DNA of 48,094 bases from DATLXU01 sp035575515 (GCA_035575515.1 DATLXU010000021.1:1-48094); one strand, 5' to 3'. Counted from the first letter of the stretch, positions 34,441 to 43,418 are shown. Translations and numbers: made by a program. The notes: generated by a model from the letters alone, not told the origin.

Positions 34441-35769
34441 ATGCTTACACAACTCGCAAGACTCACAGCAATCTTCTGCCTTGCTATGATTCTCGCCGCA
34501 TCAACCGGATTTGCTTATAAGAATCAATCGAAGCAAAACGACAAGAGCGCGCAGCCAGATGCGGATGCTGCGCTTCGCGCGCGCGCGGAAAAACTCCACC
34601 GCGAGGCGATTGTCATTGACACGCACAACGATGTAACTTCGCCGCTGCTCGAAGGCTTCGATCTCGCCATGCGCGGCGATGACGCCGCAGCCAAAACAAA
34701 AACGCACACTGACATCCGCCGAATGAAAGAGGGAGGGCTTGATGCGGAGTTCTTCGCCGTCTATGTCGGTAAAGAATTCGTCAACAAGAAACCTTCGGAA
34801 GGTGGGGGCGCGGCTCGTCGCGCGCTCGACATAATTGACGTTGTCTATGATCAGGTGCGCCGACACCCTGACGCGCTTGAGATGGCTTACACTGCTGATG
34901 ACATTCGGCGCATCGCGAAGAAGGGCCGTGTAGCCGCGCTGATGGGAATCGAAGGCGGCCACGCCATCGAAGACAGCCTGCGGGCGCTGAGGATGTTTTA
35001 CAAATTGGGCGTCCGCTACATGACGCTTACGCACACGAACACGAACGACTGGGCAGATTCGTCGGGCGACATAAACGACGCGAGCGTGCAGCATCACAAT
35101 GGCCTCACGGATTTTGGCCGTGAGGTCGTGCGCGAGATGAACCGCATAGGGATGATGGTCGACATCTCTCACGTGGCGGATAAGACCTTTTATGATGTGA
35201 TTGAAACATCGCGCGCGCCAGTAATCGCGTCGCACTCGTCGGCGCGCGCGCTTTCGGATCATCCGCGAAACATGAGCGACGACATGCTCCGCGCAATCGC
35301 CAAAAACGGCGGCGTTGTGATGGTCAATTTCTATGACGTGTTTCTGGACCAGCGCAAAGTTGATTTCAACAAGCGGGCGAACGCGAAAGAAGAAGAGTTG
35401 AAAAAGCAGTTTCCCAACGATCAGAAGCGCGTCGAAGAAGAGATGAAGCGTTGGCGCGAGGCGAACTCACCCGGCAAGACTCCGCTTTCGGTTCTGATTG
35501 ACCATATTGACCATATCCGAAAAGTCGCTGGCATTGATCACGTCGGCATCGGCTCGGACTTCGACGGCGTTCCGCTGACAGGCGTGCCCGAAGGAATGGA
35601 AGATATATCGAAGCTGCCGAACATCACCATTGAGTTGATGAAGCGCGGCTACTCGGACGCGGACATAAAGAAAGTGCTCGGCGAAAATTTTCTTCGCGTG
35701 ATGTCGCAGGTAGAGCGCGTGGCTTCCGAGATGCAATCGAGCGCGCCCGCTGCGGCGACAAAGAAGTAA
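34441..35769 (+). CDS. secreted M19 membrane-dipeptidase-family zinc peptidase
   Basis: The 442-residue precursor has a signal peptide (1 to about 25) and a TIM-barrel M19 dipeptidase domain. Metal ligands are visible as H62 and D64 (DTHND), the Glu of GIEGGHA, and the His residues of VDISHVAD and IASHSSARAL; GIGSDFDGV carries the conserved Asp. It should cleave dipeptides, perhaps with D-amino acids, in the periplasm. An insertion rich in Lys and Glu lies at about 310-345 (KRANAKEEELKK...). It has its own promoter 45 bases upstream. The radical SAM gene starts 32 bases after the stop. Confidence 0.94.
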   Translation: MLTQLARLTAIFCLAMILAASTGFAYKNQSKQNDKSAQPDADAALRARAEKLHREAIVIDTHNDVTSPLLEGFDLAMRGDDAAAKTKTHTDIRRMKEGGLDAEFFAVYVGKEFVNKKPSEGGGAARRALDIIDVVYDQVRRHPDALEMAYTADDIRRIAKKGRVAALMGIEGGHAIEDSLRALRMFYKLGVRYMTLTHTNTNDWADSSGDINDASVQHHNGLTDFGREVVREMNRIGMMVDISHVADKTFYDVIETSRAPVIASHSSARALSDHPRNMSDDMLRAIAKNGGVVMVNFYDVFLDQRKVDFNKRANAKEEELKKQFPNDQKRVEEEMKRWREANSPGKTPLSVLIDHIDHIRKVAGIDHVGIGSDFDGVPLTGVPEGMEDISKLPNITIELMKRGYSDADIKKVLGENFLRVMSQVERVASEMQSSAPAAATKK

Positions 35770-35801
35770 GGCTGAATGATAGATGCCGATGGTATAAGTG
35801 A

Positions 35802-36785
35802 ATGAAGAAACGAGACACCTTGCGAGCTTGGGGGCGTATCCTGCAAGGCTATTCCCCCATGTTATCAATCGAGATCACCCGCGAGTGCCCGTTGCGCTGT
35901 CCCGGATGCTATGCGTACGAGCCGGAACATCTTAATGGACTTGGCCCGCTCGTTACGCTCTCCGATTATAAGGGGCAGCAATTGATTGATAACGTGTTGG
36001 GCCTTGTGCGTCGCTATCGCCCTATTCATCTCTCTATCGTCGGCGGCGAGCCGCTTGTGCGATTCAGAGAACTGGATGCTTTGCTGCCTCAGATCAGCGA
36101 TATGGATGTTGAGATACAGCTTGTGACAAGCGCGGTTCGACAAATCCCCGTCGCATGGAAAAACATAAAGGAGCTGCATCTGGTCGTTTCAATTGATGGG
36201 CTGCAACCCGAGCACGACGCGCGGCGGTCACCTGCGACTTATGATCGAATCCTCAAGCACATATCGGGGCACTCGATTACTGTTCATTGCACAGTGACAA
36301 GTCAGATGCTGAGTCGCCCGAATTACTTCGAGGAGTTTTTGTCCTTCTGGTCGGCGAGGACCGAGGTTCGCAAAATCTGGTTCAGCCTTTTCACGCCCCA
36401 GATGAACGCGGATGATCAAGAGATTCTTTCGCGGCAACAACGCGAGGAGTTATTGAAACATCTCGCCGAGCTCAGACCTCAATTCCCGAAATTGGAATTG
36501 CCCGATTCGGTGATAAAAGGATACCTTGACCCGCCCAGATCGCCGCAAGAATGCATCTTCGCTCGCACGACCGTGAACGTGACTGCGGACCTGCGCAGCC
36601 GCATCACCCCTTGCCAGTTCGGAGGCACGCCTGATTGCTCGCAATGCGGCTGCATCGCTTCTGCCGGGTTGAAAGCCGTTGGCGATTACCGCCTGTTCGG
36701 CTTTGTGCCTCTGAAAAAGATATTCTTTTTATCGGGGCGGATAGGGAAGAATATCAGCAGGCTGCGCAGCGGAATGCCCGACTAG
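35802..36785 (+). CDS. radical SAM protein with C-terminal Cys cluster
   Basis: This 327-residue protein has the radical SAM cluster C29, C33, C36 (CPLRCPGC) and the SAM-binding GGEPL (about 80-84). The C-terminal part has several cysteines (ECIFA, TPCQF, DCSQCGC), like the SPASM/twitch auxiliary cluster regions. It should reduce SAM to make a radical and modify an unknown substrate. No precursor peptide or partner enzyme is visible nearby. It follows the dipeptidase by 32 bases and may share its transcript. Its stop overlaps the stop of the convergent hydrolase gene by four bases. Confidence 0.88.
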   Translation: MKKRDTLRAWGRILQGYSPMLSIEITRECPLRCPGCYAYEPEHLNGLGPLVTLSDYKGQQLIDNVLGLVRRYRPIHLSIVGGEPLVRFRELDALLPQISDMDVEIQLVTSAVRQIPVAWKNIKELHLVVSIDGLQPEHDARRSPATYDRILKHISGHSITVHCTVTSQMLSRPNYFEEFLSFWSARTEVRKIWFSLFTPQMNADDQEILSRQQREELLKHLAELRPQFPKLELPDSVIKGYLDPPRSPQECIFARTTVNVTADLRSRITPCQFGGTPDCSQCGCIASAGLKAVGDYRLFGFVPLKKIFFLSGRIGKNISRLRSGMPD

Positions 36786-37489
36786 AGGCATAGGTTAGCA
36801 ATGAGATGCTGCCTGAACCAGTCGGCGGTCAACTGCGCCACCTCGTCGAGCGCGCCCGGCTCTTCAAACAGATGAGTCGCGCCGGGCACAACCACGAGTC
36901 TCTTTTCGCATTGCAAGCGCGCATAAGCGTCTTCGTTTATCGCAATCACAGGCTCGTCATTGCCGCCGACTATAAGCAACGTCGGCGCTTTGATATTTTT
37001 CAAATCATCCGCGACAAGATCAGCGCGCCCTCCGCGACAGACTACGGCACACGGACCCGGCTCACCCGTGATTGGGAGTCCATCTTCAAGTCCGGCGCGC
37101 GCCGCCGCTTTCAACGCGACAGCCGCGCCTGCGCTTGCGCCAAAATATCCCACGCGCAGGTGCTTTGTGTCGCTGCTCTCTTCGAGCCATTCGGTAGTTA
37201 TTAAAATCCTCTGCGTGAGCAAATCTATATCAAACGCGTGGTCGCGGTCTTCGGCTTCTTCGACCATTATCAGGTCCATCAGCAGAGTGCCTATGCCCGC
37301 TTCGCGCAAAACGCGCGCGACATAGTTGTTTCGCGGACTGAGCCGTCCGCTGCCACTGCCGTGCGCAAACAAAACGATGCCAGTAGCGTTTTCGGGCAAG
37401 CCCAGAATGCCTTCTAACTTTGCGTTGCCCGCAGGAACCTCTACTAACTTTTCATTATCGTGAATTTGAACGCCTGTGTTTCTCTCCAT
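36782..37489 (-). CDS. alpha/beta hydrolase of the dienelactone hydrolase type
   Basis: The ATG at 37489 has TGGAGA five bases upstream; the frame is open to 37525. The 235-residue cytoplasmic protein has an alpha/beta hydrolase fold with nucleophile S119 (GASAG), D178 (GGNDEP) and H206 (GATHLF). The N-terminal FAHGSGSGR forms the oxyanion region. This group is annotated as dienelactone hydrolase family, sometimes fused to phosphoribosyltransferases; the substrate is unknown. It lies downstream of hemF on the same strand, with a 92-base hairpin element between them. Confidence 0.87.
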   Translation of the reverse strand: MERNTGVQIHDNEKLVEVPAGNAKLEGILGLPENATGIVLFAHGSGSGRLSPRNNYVARVLREAGIGTLLMDLIMVEEAEDRDHAFDIDLLTQRILITTEWLEESSDTKHLRVGYFGASAGAAVALKAAARAGLEDGLPITGEPGPCAVVCRGGRADLVADDLKNIKAPTLLIVGGNDEPVIAINEDAYARLQCEKRLVVVPGATHLFEEPGALDEVAQLTADWFRQHLIANLCL

Positions 37490-37532
37490 AGATTCTCCAG
37501 ATTGCCATGCGTGTGCAACGGGCATACCGTAA

Positions 37533-37624
37533 CTGAGGGATGAGGGATGAAAAAGATTTCAAATTCCGAATCTCAAATCTGAAATGAGAAGTTCGGGAAT
37601 TCTTTTTCATCCCTCATCCCTCAG
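37533..37624. repeat. 92-base hairpin with perfect 23-bp arms at the hemF stop
   Basis: The arms 37533-37555 and 37602-37624 are perfect inverted copies with two GAGGGAT heptamers each. Inside, AATTCCGAA pairs with TTCGGGAATT and TCTCA with TGAGA, so the whole block can form one hairpin. The right arm contains the last codons and the TGA stop of hemF (37607-37609). Confidence 0.85.
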
Positions 37625-38593
37625 CCAGTCGCGCGGGCGGAAGAACTCCCACGCTTCGGCTTCGCGCGTGCCTGGCTCCGGGCGATAATCATAAACCCAT
37701 CGCACGACGGGAGGCAGCGACACCAAGATGGATTCCGCCCGCCCGCGCGTCTCAAGCCCGAAATGCGTCCCCCGATCATACACGAGATTGAACTCGACGT
37801 ATCGCCCGCGACGTATCATTTGAAACTCGCGATTGCGCTCAGTGTAGGTCTCTGCTCTGCGTCGCTCGGCTATCGGCAGATACGCGGGCAGGAAAGCGCG
37901 GGCGACAGATTGCACGAACTCGAAGATGAACTCGATGCCGCGCCCTTCAGGGTCGCTCGATTCAGGCGAGGAATCGTCGCGCTCGCCCGTCAGGTAATCG
38001 AAGAAGATGCCGCCGACGCCGCGCGATTCGTTGCGGTGCTTGATGAAAAAATAATCGTCGCACCACTTCTTGAATTTCGGGTAAAACGATCCGTCAAACC
38101 TATCGCACGCTTCTTTCAGCGTGCGGTGAAAATGAATCGCGTCTTCCAGAAAAGGATAATACGGCGTGAGATCGCTGCCGCCTCCAAACCAGCCACTGGA
38201 GCCTCTTTCAAGGTAGCGGAAGTTCGCGTGCACGGTCGGCACGAACGGGTTTAACGGGTGCAGAACGAGCGACACGCCGGTTGCAAAAAACTTTGTGCCG
38301 CTGCCTGCTTTCATTCGCGCGGCGTATGCTTCGTCGAAATTGCCGTAGACTTCCGAGAAATTCACGCCCGCTCTTTCAAACAACGCGCCGCCTTCCATAA
38401 CGCGCGTGCGCCCGCCTCCGCCGCCTTCACGCTGCCAGAGGTCCTCGCGGAATTGAGCGCCGCCATCCAGTTGCTCAAGCGCGCTCGAAATCTCATCCTG
38501 AAGCGTGGCGAAAAAATCTCTGGCTCGGTCTTTTAGTGGTCGGTCATCTCTCACTGGTTCGTTCCCCGTGTCAAAGCAGATTCGAGGTTTCAA
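37607..38593 (-). CDS. hemF: oxygen-dependent coproporphyrinogen III oxidase
   Basis: HemF converts coproporphyrinogen III to protoporphyrinogen IX with O2, so aerobic haem synthesis is expected. Conserved segments are WQREGGGGGRTRVMEGG, ERAGVNFSEVYG, HPLNPFVPTVHANFRY, WFGGGSDLTPYYP and RGRYVEFNLVYDRGT. The start is uncertain: TTG at 38593 with weak AAGG, or GTG at 38554, which is nearer to the family N-terminus. The last residues (LRDEG) and the stop codon come from the arm of a perfect inverted repeat, so the original C-terminal end may have been replaced. Confidence 0.95.
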   Translation of the reverse strand: MKPRICFDTGNEPVRDDRPLKDRARDFFATLQDEISSALEQLDGGAQFREDLWQREGGGGGRTRVMEGGALFERAGVNFSEVYGNFDEAYAARMKAGSGTKFFATGVSLVLHPLNPFVPTVHANFRYLERGSSGWFGGGSDLTPYYPFLEDAIHFHRTLKEACDRFDGSFYPKFKKWCDDYFFIKHRNESRGVGGIFFDYLTGERDDSSPESSDPEGRGIEFIFEFVQSVARAFLPAYLPIAERRRAETYTERNREFQMIRRGRYVEFNLVYDRGTHFGLETRGRAESILVSLPPVVRWVYDYRPEPGTREAEAWEFFRPRDWLRDEG

Positions 38594-38708
38594 GTCGGCC
38601 TTGACTCATATTTTTTTCGTTGCGCTCGTCAAAGCGACAGGGTATCATAGACTCAAATGCTCCGAAAACTGAATAGCTGTTGATGGACTGCTGTAAAGGA
38701 GATTCTAG

Positions 38709-39302
38709 ATGCGCGTGATACGGAGACTCTCACCTGCTCGAAGCACAATATCGGCAATAATGCTTGCGCTCGTGATGTTCGCGGTTGCGCAGGCGGCGCA
38801 AAACGGACCTTCAGTCAAACACCACATCAAGAATTTCGGGTGCGTCAATGAGAAGCTCTATCGTGGCGCGCAGCCACAGAAATGCGACTACGCGGAGCTT
38901 GCGGCGATGGGCATAAAGACCGTGATTGACCTTCAGCGCGAGGGCGAAGCCAGCGAGCAGAAACTCGTCGAAGCGGCAGGCATGAAGTTCTATCGCATAC
39001 CGATGAGCGATAAGGACGCGCCTGCGCCCGCACAGGTCGAAGAGTTTTTGAAGATAGTCAACGACCCGGCCAATCAGCCCGTGTTCATTCACTGTCGCGG
39101 CGGGCGGCACCGCACGGGAGCGATGACTGCAATTTATCGGATGACGCACGACGGATGGAGCGCGGACCAAGCCTTCAATGAGATGAAGATTTACGATTTC
39201 GAGCACGGCTTCGGGCACGACGCTTTGAAGCAGTATGTTTACTCATACTTTCATCAGATGGAGCAGCGCGGAGTTGTGGTGAATTCCGGCACAAGCAAAT
39301 GA
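38709..39302 (+). CDS. secreted protein tyrosine phosphatase-like protein (first of a pair)
   Basis: The 197-residue precursor has an N-terminal signal or anchor segment (about 12-30). A small cysteine-dependent phosphatase domain follows with the P-loop C129-RGGRH-R135-TG (HCRGGRHRTG). The N-terminal LYRGAQP and the IPMSD segment, where a general-acid Asp is expected, fit the dual-specificity-like family. Export is unusual for this fold. The next gene encodes a paralogue 56 bases away, so the two are probably co-expressed. The substrate could be a phosphorylated lipid, sugar or protein; the sequence does not decide. Confidence 0.88.
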   Translation: MRVIRRLSPARSTISAIMLALVMFAVAQAAQNGPSVKHHIKNFGCVNEKLYRGAQPQKCDYAELAAMGIKTVIDLQREGEASEQKLVEAAGMKFYRIPMSDKDAPAPAQVEEFLKIVNDPANQPVFIHCRGGRHRTGAMTAIYRMTHDGWSADQAFNEMKIYDFEHGFGHDALKQYVYSYFHQMEQRGVVVNSGTSK

Positions 39303-39358
39303 GCCGAAGCAACCGAGCGAGCGGGTAAGGGTTCTAACCAACTGAGGTTTCATAATCA

Positions 39359-39931
39359 ATGACAAATCGAAGTAGTAGGCTGAGCGCAATTGCGTTTGCG
39401 CTCCTTTTGTCGGCGCAGGTCGCGTTTGCGCAAAGCGAGCCTCGCTATCAGGAGCTGCCTAATTTTCATAAAGTGAATGAGCATCTCTATCGCGGCGGGC
39501 AGCCTCGCGCGGGCGGCGTTCAAAGATTGAAAGAGCTTGGCGTAAAGACGATCATCAACCTTCGCGGCGAAGATGAATTGACGCGCGCCGAGCAGAAAGA
39601 GGCTCAGGCCGCCGGACTCAAATATTTCAACATACCGATGCCCGACCTCAGCCGCCCGTCCGACGAGCAGATCGCGCGCGTGATGGCGATAATTGACGCG
39701 GCGGAAAATCAGCCGGTCTTTGTTCATTGCAAGCGCGGCTCAGACAGAACGGGAACAGTCATCGCTATCTATCGCATATCGCATGAAAACTGGACGGCGG
39801 AGCGCGCAATCTCGGAAGCCAAACAGCACGGGTTGAGCTGGATTGAGTTCGGGATGAAGGATTATATTTCGGATTATTACAAGCAGCAGGTCAAATCAAA
39901 ACAGAGCCAGCCAGCAGCAATTCAAAAGTAA
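39359..39931 (+). CDS. secreted protein tyrosine phosphatase-like protein (second of a pair)
   Basis: The 190-residue precursor has a signal peptide (about 1-24, ending AFA-Q). The phosphatase P-loop is C124-KRGSD-R130-TG (HCKRGSDRTG). LYRGGQPR, IINLRGEDE and NIPMPD match the family and the neighbouring gene, from which it has diverged in the P-loop. A Lys/Gln-rich tail ends the protein. A strong hairpin at 39984-40013 follows. The tandem pair suggests two related substrates, or a regulator and an enzyme, but both active sites look complete. Confidence 0.88.
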   Translation: MTNRSSRLSAIAFALLLSAQVAFAQSEPRYQELPNFHKVNEHLYRGGQPRAGGVQRLKELGVKTIINLRGEDELTRAEQKEAQAAGLKYFNIPMPDLSRPSDEQIARVMAIIDAAENQPVFVHCKRGSDRTGTVIAIYRISHENWTAERAISEAKQHGLSWIEFGMKDYISDYYKQQVKSKQSQPAAIQK

Positions 39932-39983
39932 TGAAAAGCTAGTCGAAGCTTTTGCCAGCGCGGTTTTCAGGCACGCTTTGCTT

Positions 39984-40013
39984 TGGAGTGCAGCGACTTT
40001 TCACTGCACTCCA
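39984..40013. terminator. bidirectional hairpin terminator
   Basis: TGGAGTGCAG and CTGCACTCCA form a perfect 10-bp stem over a loop containing ACTTTTC. It lies between the convergent phosphatase-like and Asp-box genes. Confidence 0.75.
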
Positions 40014-40056
40014 CGATAAAAACCTATTTGCAAATTGCTCTAGAGCAATCGCGGCG

Positions 40057-41655
40057 TCATCTTCCGGTTGCTTTCACCGTTGCCGTAAAGACTTCCTCAT
40101 TGAGCCGCGCGCCCGTGCGCCGGTCAGTCCACACAGGATGCGACGCGCCATCGAAGCTGGCAAGCCCCGTGTAGTCGCCATATTGATTGAAGATTTCCGA
40201 GTCGCAGTTCTGGCGGCAGAAACGAATCGTCGAGCTTGTGAATCCCGTTTGCGCAATCAGGTCTTCGCACACGGGACAGCTCTCGTCGGTCGAGGCAGTC
40301 GTGACGCGCACATTCGCGCTGAAGGTCAATCCGCCATCGGTCGAGCGCGTGAAGTAAACATCGGTCTTGCGCCGCGCCGGGTCGTTTCGCGTGTCGTACC
40401 AGCTTATGTTGACCGAGCCGTCCACAGGATCAACTGAAAGCCACTGGTAAAATTGATCTGCGCCCACTAAGTCATCCGCTACGCGCACGGGCGCGCTCCA
40501 GCGCAAGCCGCCGTCATCCGAAAACGCAAAGAAGATATCTGTCTCCGCGCCGTCAACAAAAGGACTGCTCTGATCGGCCTGATCTGTCCACGAGCAGTAA
40601 AGTCTGCCTCGATGCGGCCCGTTGCTGCGGTCAACGTCAATCGAAGGATAGACGAGCGCGCGGCGAACTTTGATTGAAGGGATGCCAGTGTCGAACGGAA
40701 TAATCATCTGGCTTATCGTGCTGTCGCGCCCGAAGGTCGCGCCGCCATCAAACGAGCGATCAATTTGCAGTCGCGTGTTAAGCACATCGAGCCACGCGAC
40801 ATAGACTTCGCCGTTCGGCCCGACAGCAGGAATTGCTCCGATTTCGTTGAAGCTGCTGCCTGAGTTCGCGTCGTCAATTCTCTGAAATGAGAATGTCACG
40901 CCGTGATCGGTCGAGCGCGCGAGCTGGACTTTGCCGTTGCCGAATCCTTCGACCGTGTCCCACGCGACATAGACGTTGTCGCGGAACGGGCTTGAAAGAT
41001 TCGTGTCGCAGGCGATGAAAGGCTTGTCCTCAAACCGCCCCGACGCTCCTGCATTAAGGTCCTTTTTCAAAATCGCGCCTGCCGAAAAGGTCGCGCCGCC
41101 ATCAGTCGTGCGATTGACGATCATCGCGTCGCCCTTGAAGTTGTTATCAACGCTGGAGATGAGTAGCTGCGAAAAAAAGATTGTGCCTTGAGTGTCTATC
41201 GTCACGCCTGGGTCGGAAGCAAAGCTCCACCGGGTTCCCTCTTCATCAACGAGCGGCACATCGGCAGCAGACCAACTGCCGCCGCCATCGGTTGAGAAGT
41301 AGGCGCGCAGCGGATCGCGGAATATCTCGTTGGAGCCTGCGGCAAGTATGCGCGGGTTTTGCGTATTGACGGCGATGAAGGTTTCGCTCTGCGGGCCAGG
41401 CTCGTTGCTGACGTTGACGTTTTTGCCGGCGCTGATGCCGGCAGTTGAAAGCTGTTTATTTTTGGAGAGCTTCGTTCCGGCCCGGCGCGCGCGCATCTTG
41501 GCCATCCATCGAGGCTCTGTGTAAAAGGAAGATCGCTGCGCGCGGGCAGAACCCGCAGGCCACGAAGCTATAATCATCAGGGTTAAAGCAGAGAGCGCAA
41601 CGATGCCGGTAATATTGAACGCGCTGCGCCGGATTTTAATGCGAGGGCTTTTCAT
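40057..41655 (-). CDS. secreted Asp-box (sialidase-fold/BNR) protein
   Basis: The ATG at 41655 has AGGAG seven bases upstream; a GTG lies one codon earlier. The 532-residue precursor has a signal peptide (about 12-40) and a beta-propeller shown by six Asp boxes (STDGGGSW, TTDGGATF, STDHGVTF, SFDGGATF, SDDGGLRW, STDGGLTF). A Cys-rich segment near the C-terminus (SCPVCEDL, FCRQNCDSE) could form disulphides. The arginine triad and nucleophile of true sialidases cannot be assigned by eye, so it may be a binding propeller rather than a hydrolase. Confidence 0.87.
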   Translation of the reverse strand: MKSPRIKIRRSAFNITGIVALSALTLMIIASWPAGSARAQRSSFYTEPRWMAKMRARRAGTKLSKNKQLSTAGISAGKNVNVSNEPGPQSETFIAVNTQNPRILAAGSNEIFRDPLRAYFSTDGGGSWSAADVPLVDEEGTRWSFASDPGVTIDTQGTIFFSQLLISSVDNNFKGDAMIVNRTTDGGATFSAGAILKKDLNAGASGRFEDKPFIACDTNLSSPFRDNVYVAWDTVEGFGNGKVQLARSTDHGVTFSFQRIDDANSGSSFNEIGAIPAVGPNGEVYVAWLDVLNTRLQIDRSFDGGATFGRDSTISQMIIPFDTGIPSIKVRRALVYPSIDVDRSNGPHRGRLYCSWTDQADQSSPFVDGAETDIFFAFSDDGGLRWSAPVRVADDLVGADQFYQWLSVDPVDGSVNISWYDTRNDPARRKTDVYFTRSTDGGLTFSANVRVTTASTDESCPVCEDLIAQTGFTSSTIRFCRQNCDSEIFNQYGDYTGLASFDGASHPVWTDRRTGARLNEEVFTATVKATGR

Positions 41656-41887
41656 CACAAATCTCCTGTTTGTCTGAATGGCTGCGGCGAGGAGACAGCT
41701 TCAGACGGAAAAAATTGACGGAGCGAAATCAATCTATGAGATGGGTACAGCCCACGTGATACGCTGGGCGGTGAGCATAATACTAAAACGCTCGTATCTG
41801 GACAAGTAGTTTAACGGCGAGCGGAAAAGTTGCGACAGCGCGAAACGGTTTGCGCAGGCGCAGAAGACAAGACGCTCACGCGGCGAT

Positions 41888-42205
41888 TCATTTTCTTCTT
41901 CGCCTTTCAAGATAAAGATTCAGGCTCAATGTCTTCTCGTTGATTGCTCTTGTGATTTGCTTTTTTCGATTTTCATCCGAACAACTCGCAAGCCGCTTTT
42001 TCAAATCGTCAATCTCTTTGAGCAGCTCGGCTTCTGCGGGCAGGAAGTTGTTGCTGCGCAGGATCGAATAGCCCATCCGCAAATCTTCGGGAGTTTGAAA
42101 ATACCAGTTGAGGTCGAGCGGCTTGCCGCGACCTTCGAGGTTATCAAACTCGCCTTCGGCGATTGCCTGACTTATGCGGTCTTCGATGAATTTCTCTAAA
42201 GACAT
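41888..42205 (-). CDS. DUF1992 (DnaJ C28-type conserved domain) protein
   Basis: The ATG at 42205 follows GGGAG by seven bases; the frame is open to a TTG at 42223. The 105-residue protein has the DUF1992 signature: FIEDRISQAIAEGEFDNLEGRGKPL, then RMGYSILRSNNFLPAEAELLKEI. The rest is helical and basic (YLERRRRK). The domain is also found in DnaJ homologue subfamily C member 28; its role in bacteria is not known. It is on the same strand as the next upstream gene, 57 bases away. Confidence 0.9.
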   Translation of the reverse strand: MSLEKFIEDRISQAIAEGEFDNLEGRGKPLDLNWYFQTPEDLRMGYSILRSNNFLPAEAELLKEIDDLKKRLASCSDENRKKQITRAINEKTLSLNLYLERRRRK

Positions 42206-42262
42206 CTGCCGCTCCCGATTCAAGTTTAACGATTGTGAAATAGGGGCGCCAACATCGGCGCT

Positions 42263-42637
42263 CTACTTTTTCAGCAGCCAGCGGCGGCTCTTCTTGCCCG
42301 CCTCTATCAACGGCTCAAGGTCTTTCGCGATTGACTCCTGTTTTCTTGGAACAAGATCGTACTCTCTTCCTTCTCTCGTTATGACGCTGATTTCAGGCGT
42401 GCCTGCGGCTGTCACAATCAAAGCAATGTGAAGCCGCTCGCTTTCGTCGTAAAGCGAGATTCCCACTTCACCTGTCGAAAGCATCCCGACACCCAATCGC
42501 TTCCTGTTCGCTTTATCGAGCAGAATGAGCTTCGGCTCGCCGTCGTCAATCATCAGCTTCGCCCGGACCTGCCCATTATTATCAACAAGACGAAGCTCAC
42601 TTGTCTCTATTACTTTTTGTGATTGCTCATCGCTCAT
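42263..42637 (-). CDS. conserved protein of unknown function (beta-repeat)
   Basis: This 124-residue cytoplasmic protein is made of short strand pairs of the type L.L.D..G..RA.L...DG.P.L.L.D, seen at about 14-90 (ELRLVDNNGQVRAKLMIDDG; LILLDKANRKRLGVGML; ISLYDESERLHIALIV). A basic tail ends the protein (KKSRRWLLKK). I do not know its function. GGAGG lies about 11 bases upstream of the ATG. It may be co-transcribed with the DUF1992 gene. Confidence 0.7.
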   Translation of the reverse strand: MSDEQSQKVIETSELRLVDNNGQVRAKLMIDDGEPKLILLDKANRKRLGVGMLSTGEVGISLYDESERLHIALIVTAAGTPEISVITREGREYDLVPRKQESIAKDLEPLIEAGKKSRRWLLKK

Positions 42638-42743
42638 CTGAATGCCATTCCTCCGTTCGTCATTTATTAGGACGAGCCGACACAGCGGCGGCTCAGGCAG
42701 TTCAGATTATAAACTGAATTTCAGAGATTCGCCCGCGCGCAGA

Positions 42744-43337
42744 TTACCCGTTGCCGTTTTTGCGCAATTCCAGAAGCACCTGTTTGGCGACAGCCTTGAG
42801 CGTGTCGAAAACGCCAAGCCCGCGATTGGCTACAGCTTCATAGACCGGCTCGCCTTTGCGCAAAAGTTCGGCTGTGAGGTCGGGCACCGAAATGACGTTC
42901 GGCAGGTCGCGCTTGTTGAGTTGCAGAACGTAAGGAATCTTCATCAGGTCGTAGCCGTGTTGCTTGAGGTTCTGTTCGAGATTGAAAAGCGATTCAATGT
43001 TTGCGTCCATTCGGTCGCGCTGCGAGTCGGCGACGAAGACAACTCCGTCGACGCCCTTGAGGATAAGCTTGCGGCTCGCGTCATAAAAGACCTGGCCCGG
43101 AACGGTGTATAGATGAAAGCGCGTCTTGAATCCGCGAACCGTGCCAAGGTCGAGTGGGAGGAAATCGAAAAAGAGAGTGCGGTCGGTTTCGGTCGCAAGA
43201 CTTATGAGCTTGCCTTTGGCCTGCTGCGCCGTCGAGTCGTATATGTATTGCAGGTTGGTCGTCTTACCGCCGAGTCCCGGCCCGTAATAAACTATCTTGC
43301 AGTTGATTTCGCGCGATGCGTAATTGATGAACGTCAA
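42744..43337 (-). CDS. mglA: MglA-family small Ras-like GTPase
   Basis: MglA sets cell polarity and motility in Myxococcus; related GTPases are widespread. This 197-residue protein has P-loop GPGLGGKT (19-26, Gly where Myxococcus has Cys), a TVPGQ switch II region (78-82) and NKRD (141-144). The TTG start is accepted because it begins the family N-terminus (TFINYASREINCKIVYYGPG). It follows mglB by 81 bases and is probably in the same transcript. No type IV pilus or gliding genes are in the window, so the output is unknown. Confidence 0.95.
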   Translation of the reverse strand: MTFINYASREINCKIVYYGPGLGGKTTNLQYIYDSTAQQAKGKLISLATETDRTLFFDFLPLDLGTVRGFKTRFHLYTVPGQVFYDASRKLILKGVDGVVFVADSQRDRMDANIESLFNLEQNLKQHGYDLMKIPYVLQLNKRDLPNVISVPDLTAELLRKGEPVYEAVANRGLGVFDTLKAVAKQVLLELRKNGNG

Positions 43338-43418
43338 GGCTCGTCTTCCTTATCGCTGATCCGGTGAGGACGGTATCTCGCGCTCCCGGTAAGTCCACTT
43401 CATAGGGGCAGCCGCGCT

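Noticed and set aside
34501..35262. 253-codon minus-strand frame
   Set aside because: Antisense shadow of the M19 dipeptidase; no motif and no start site.
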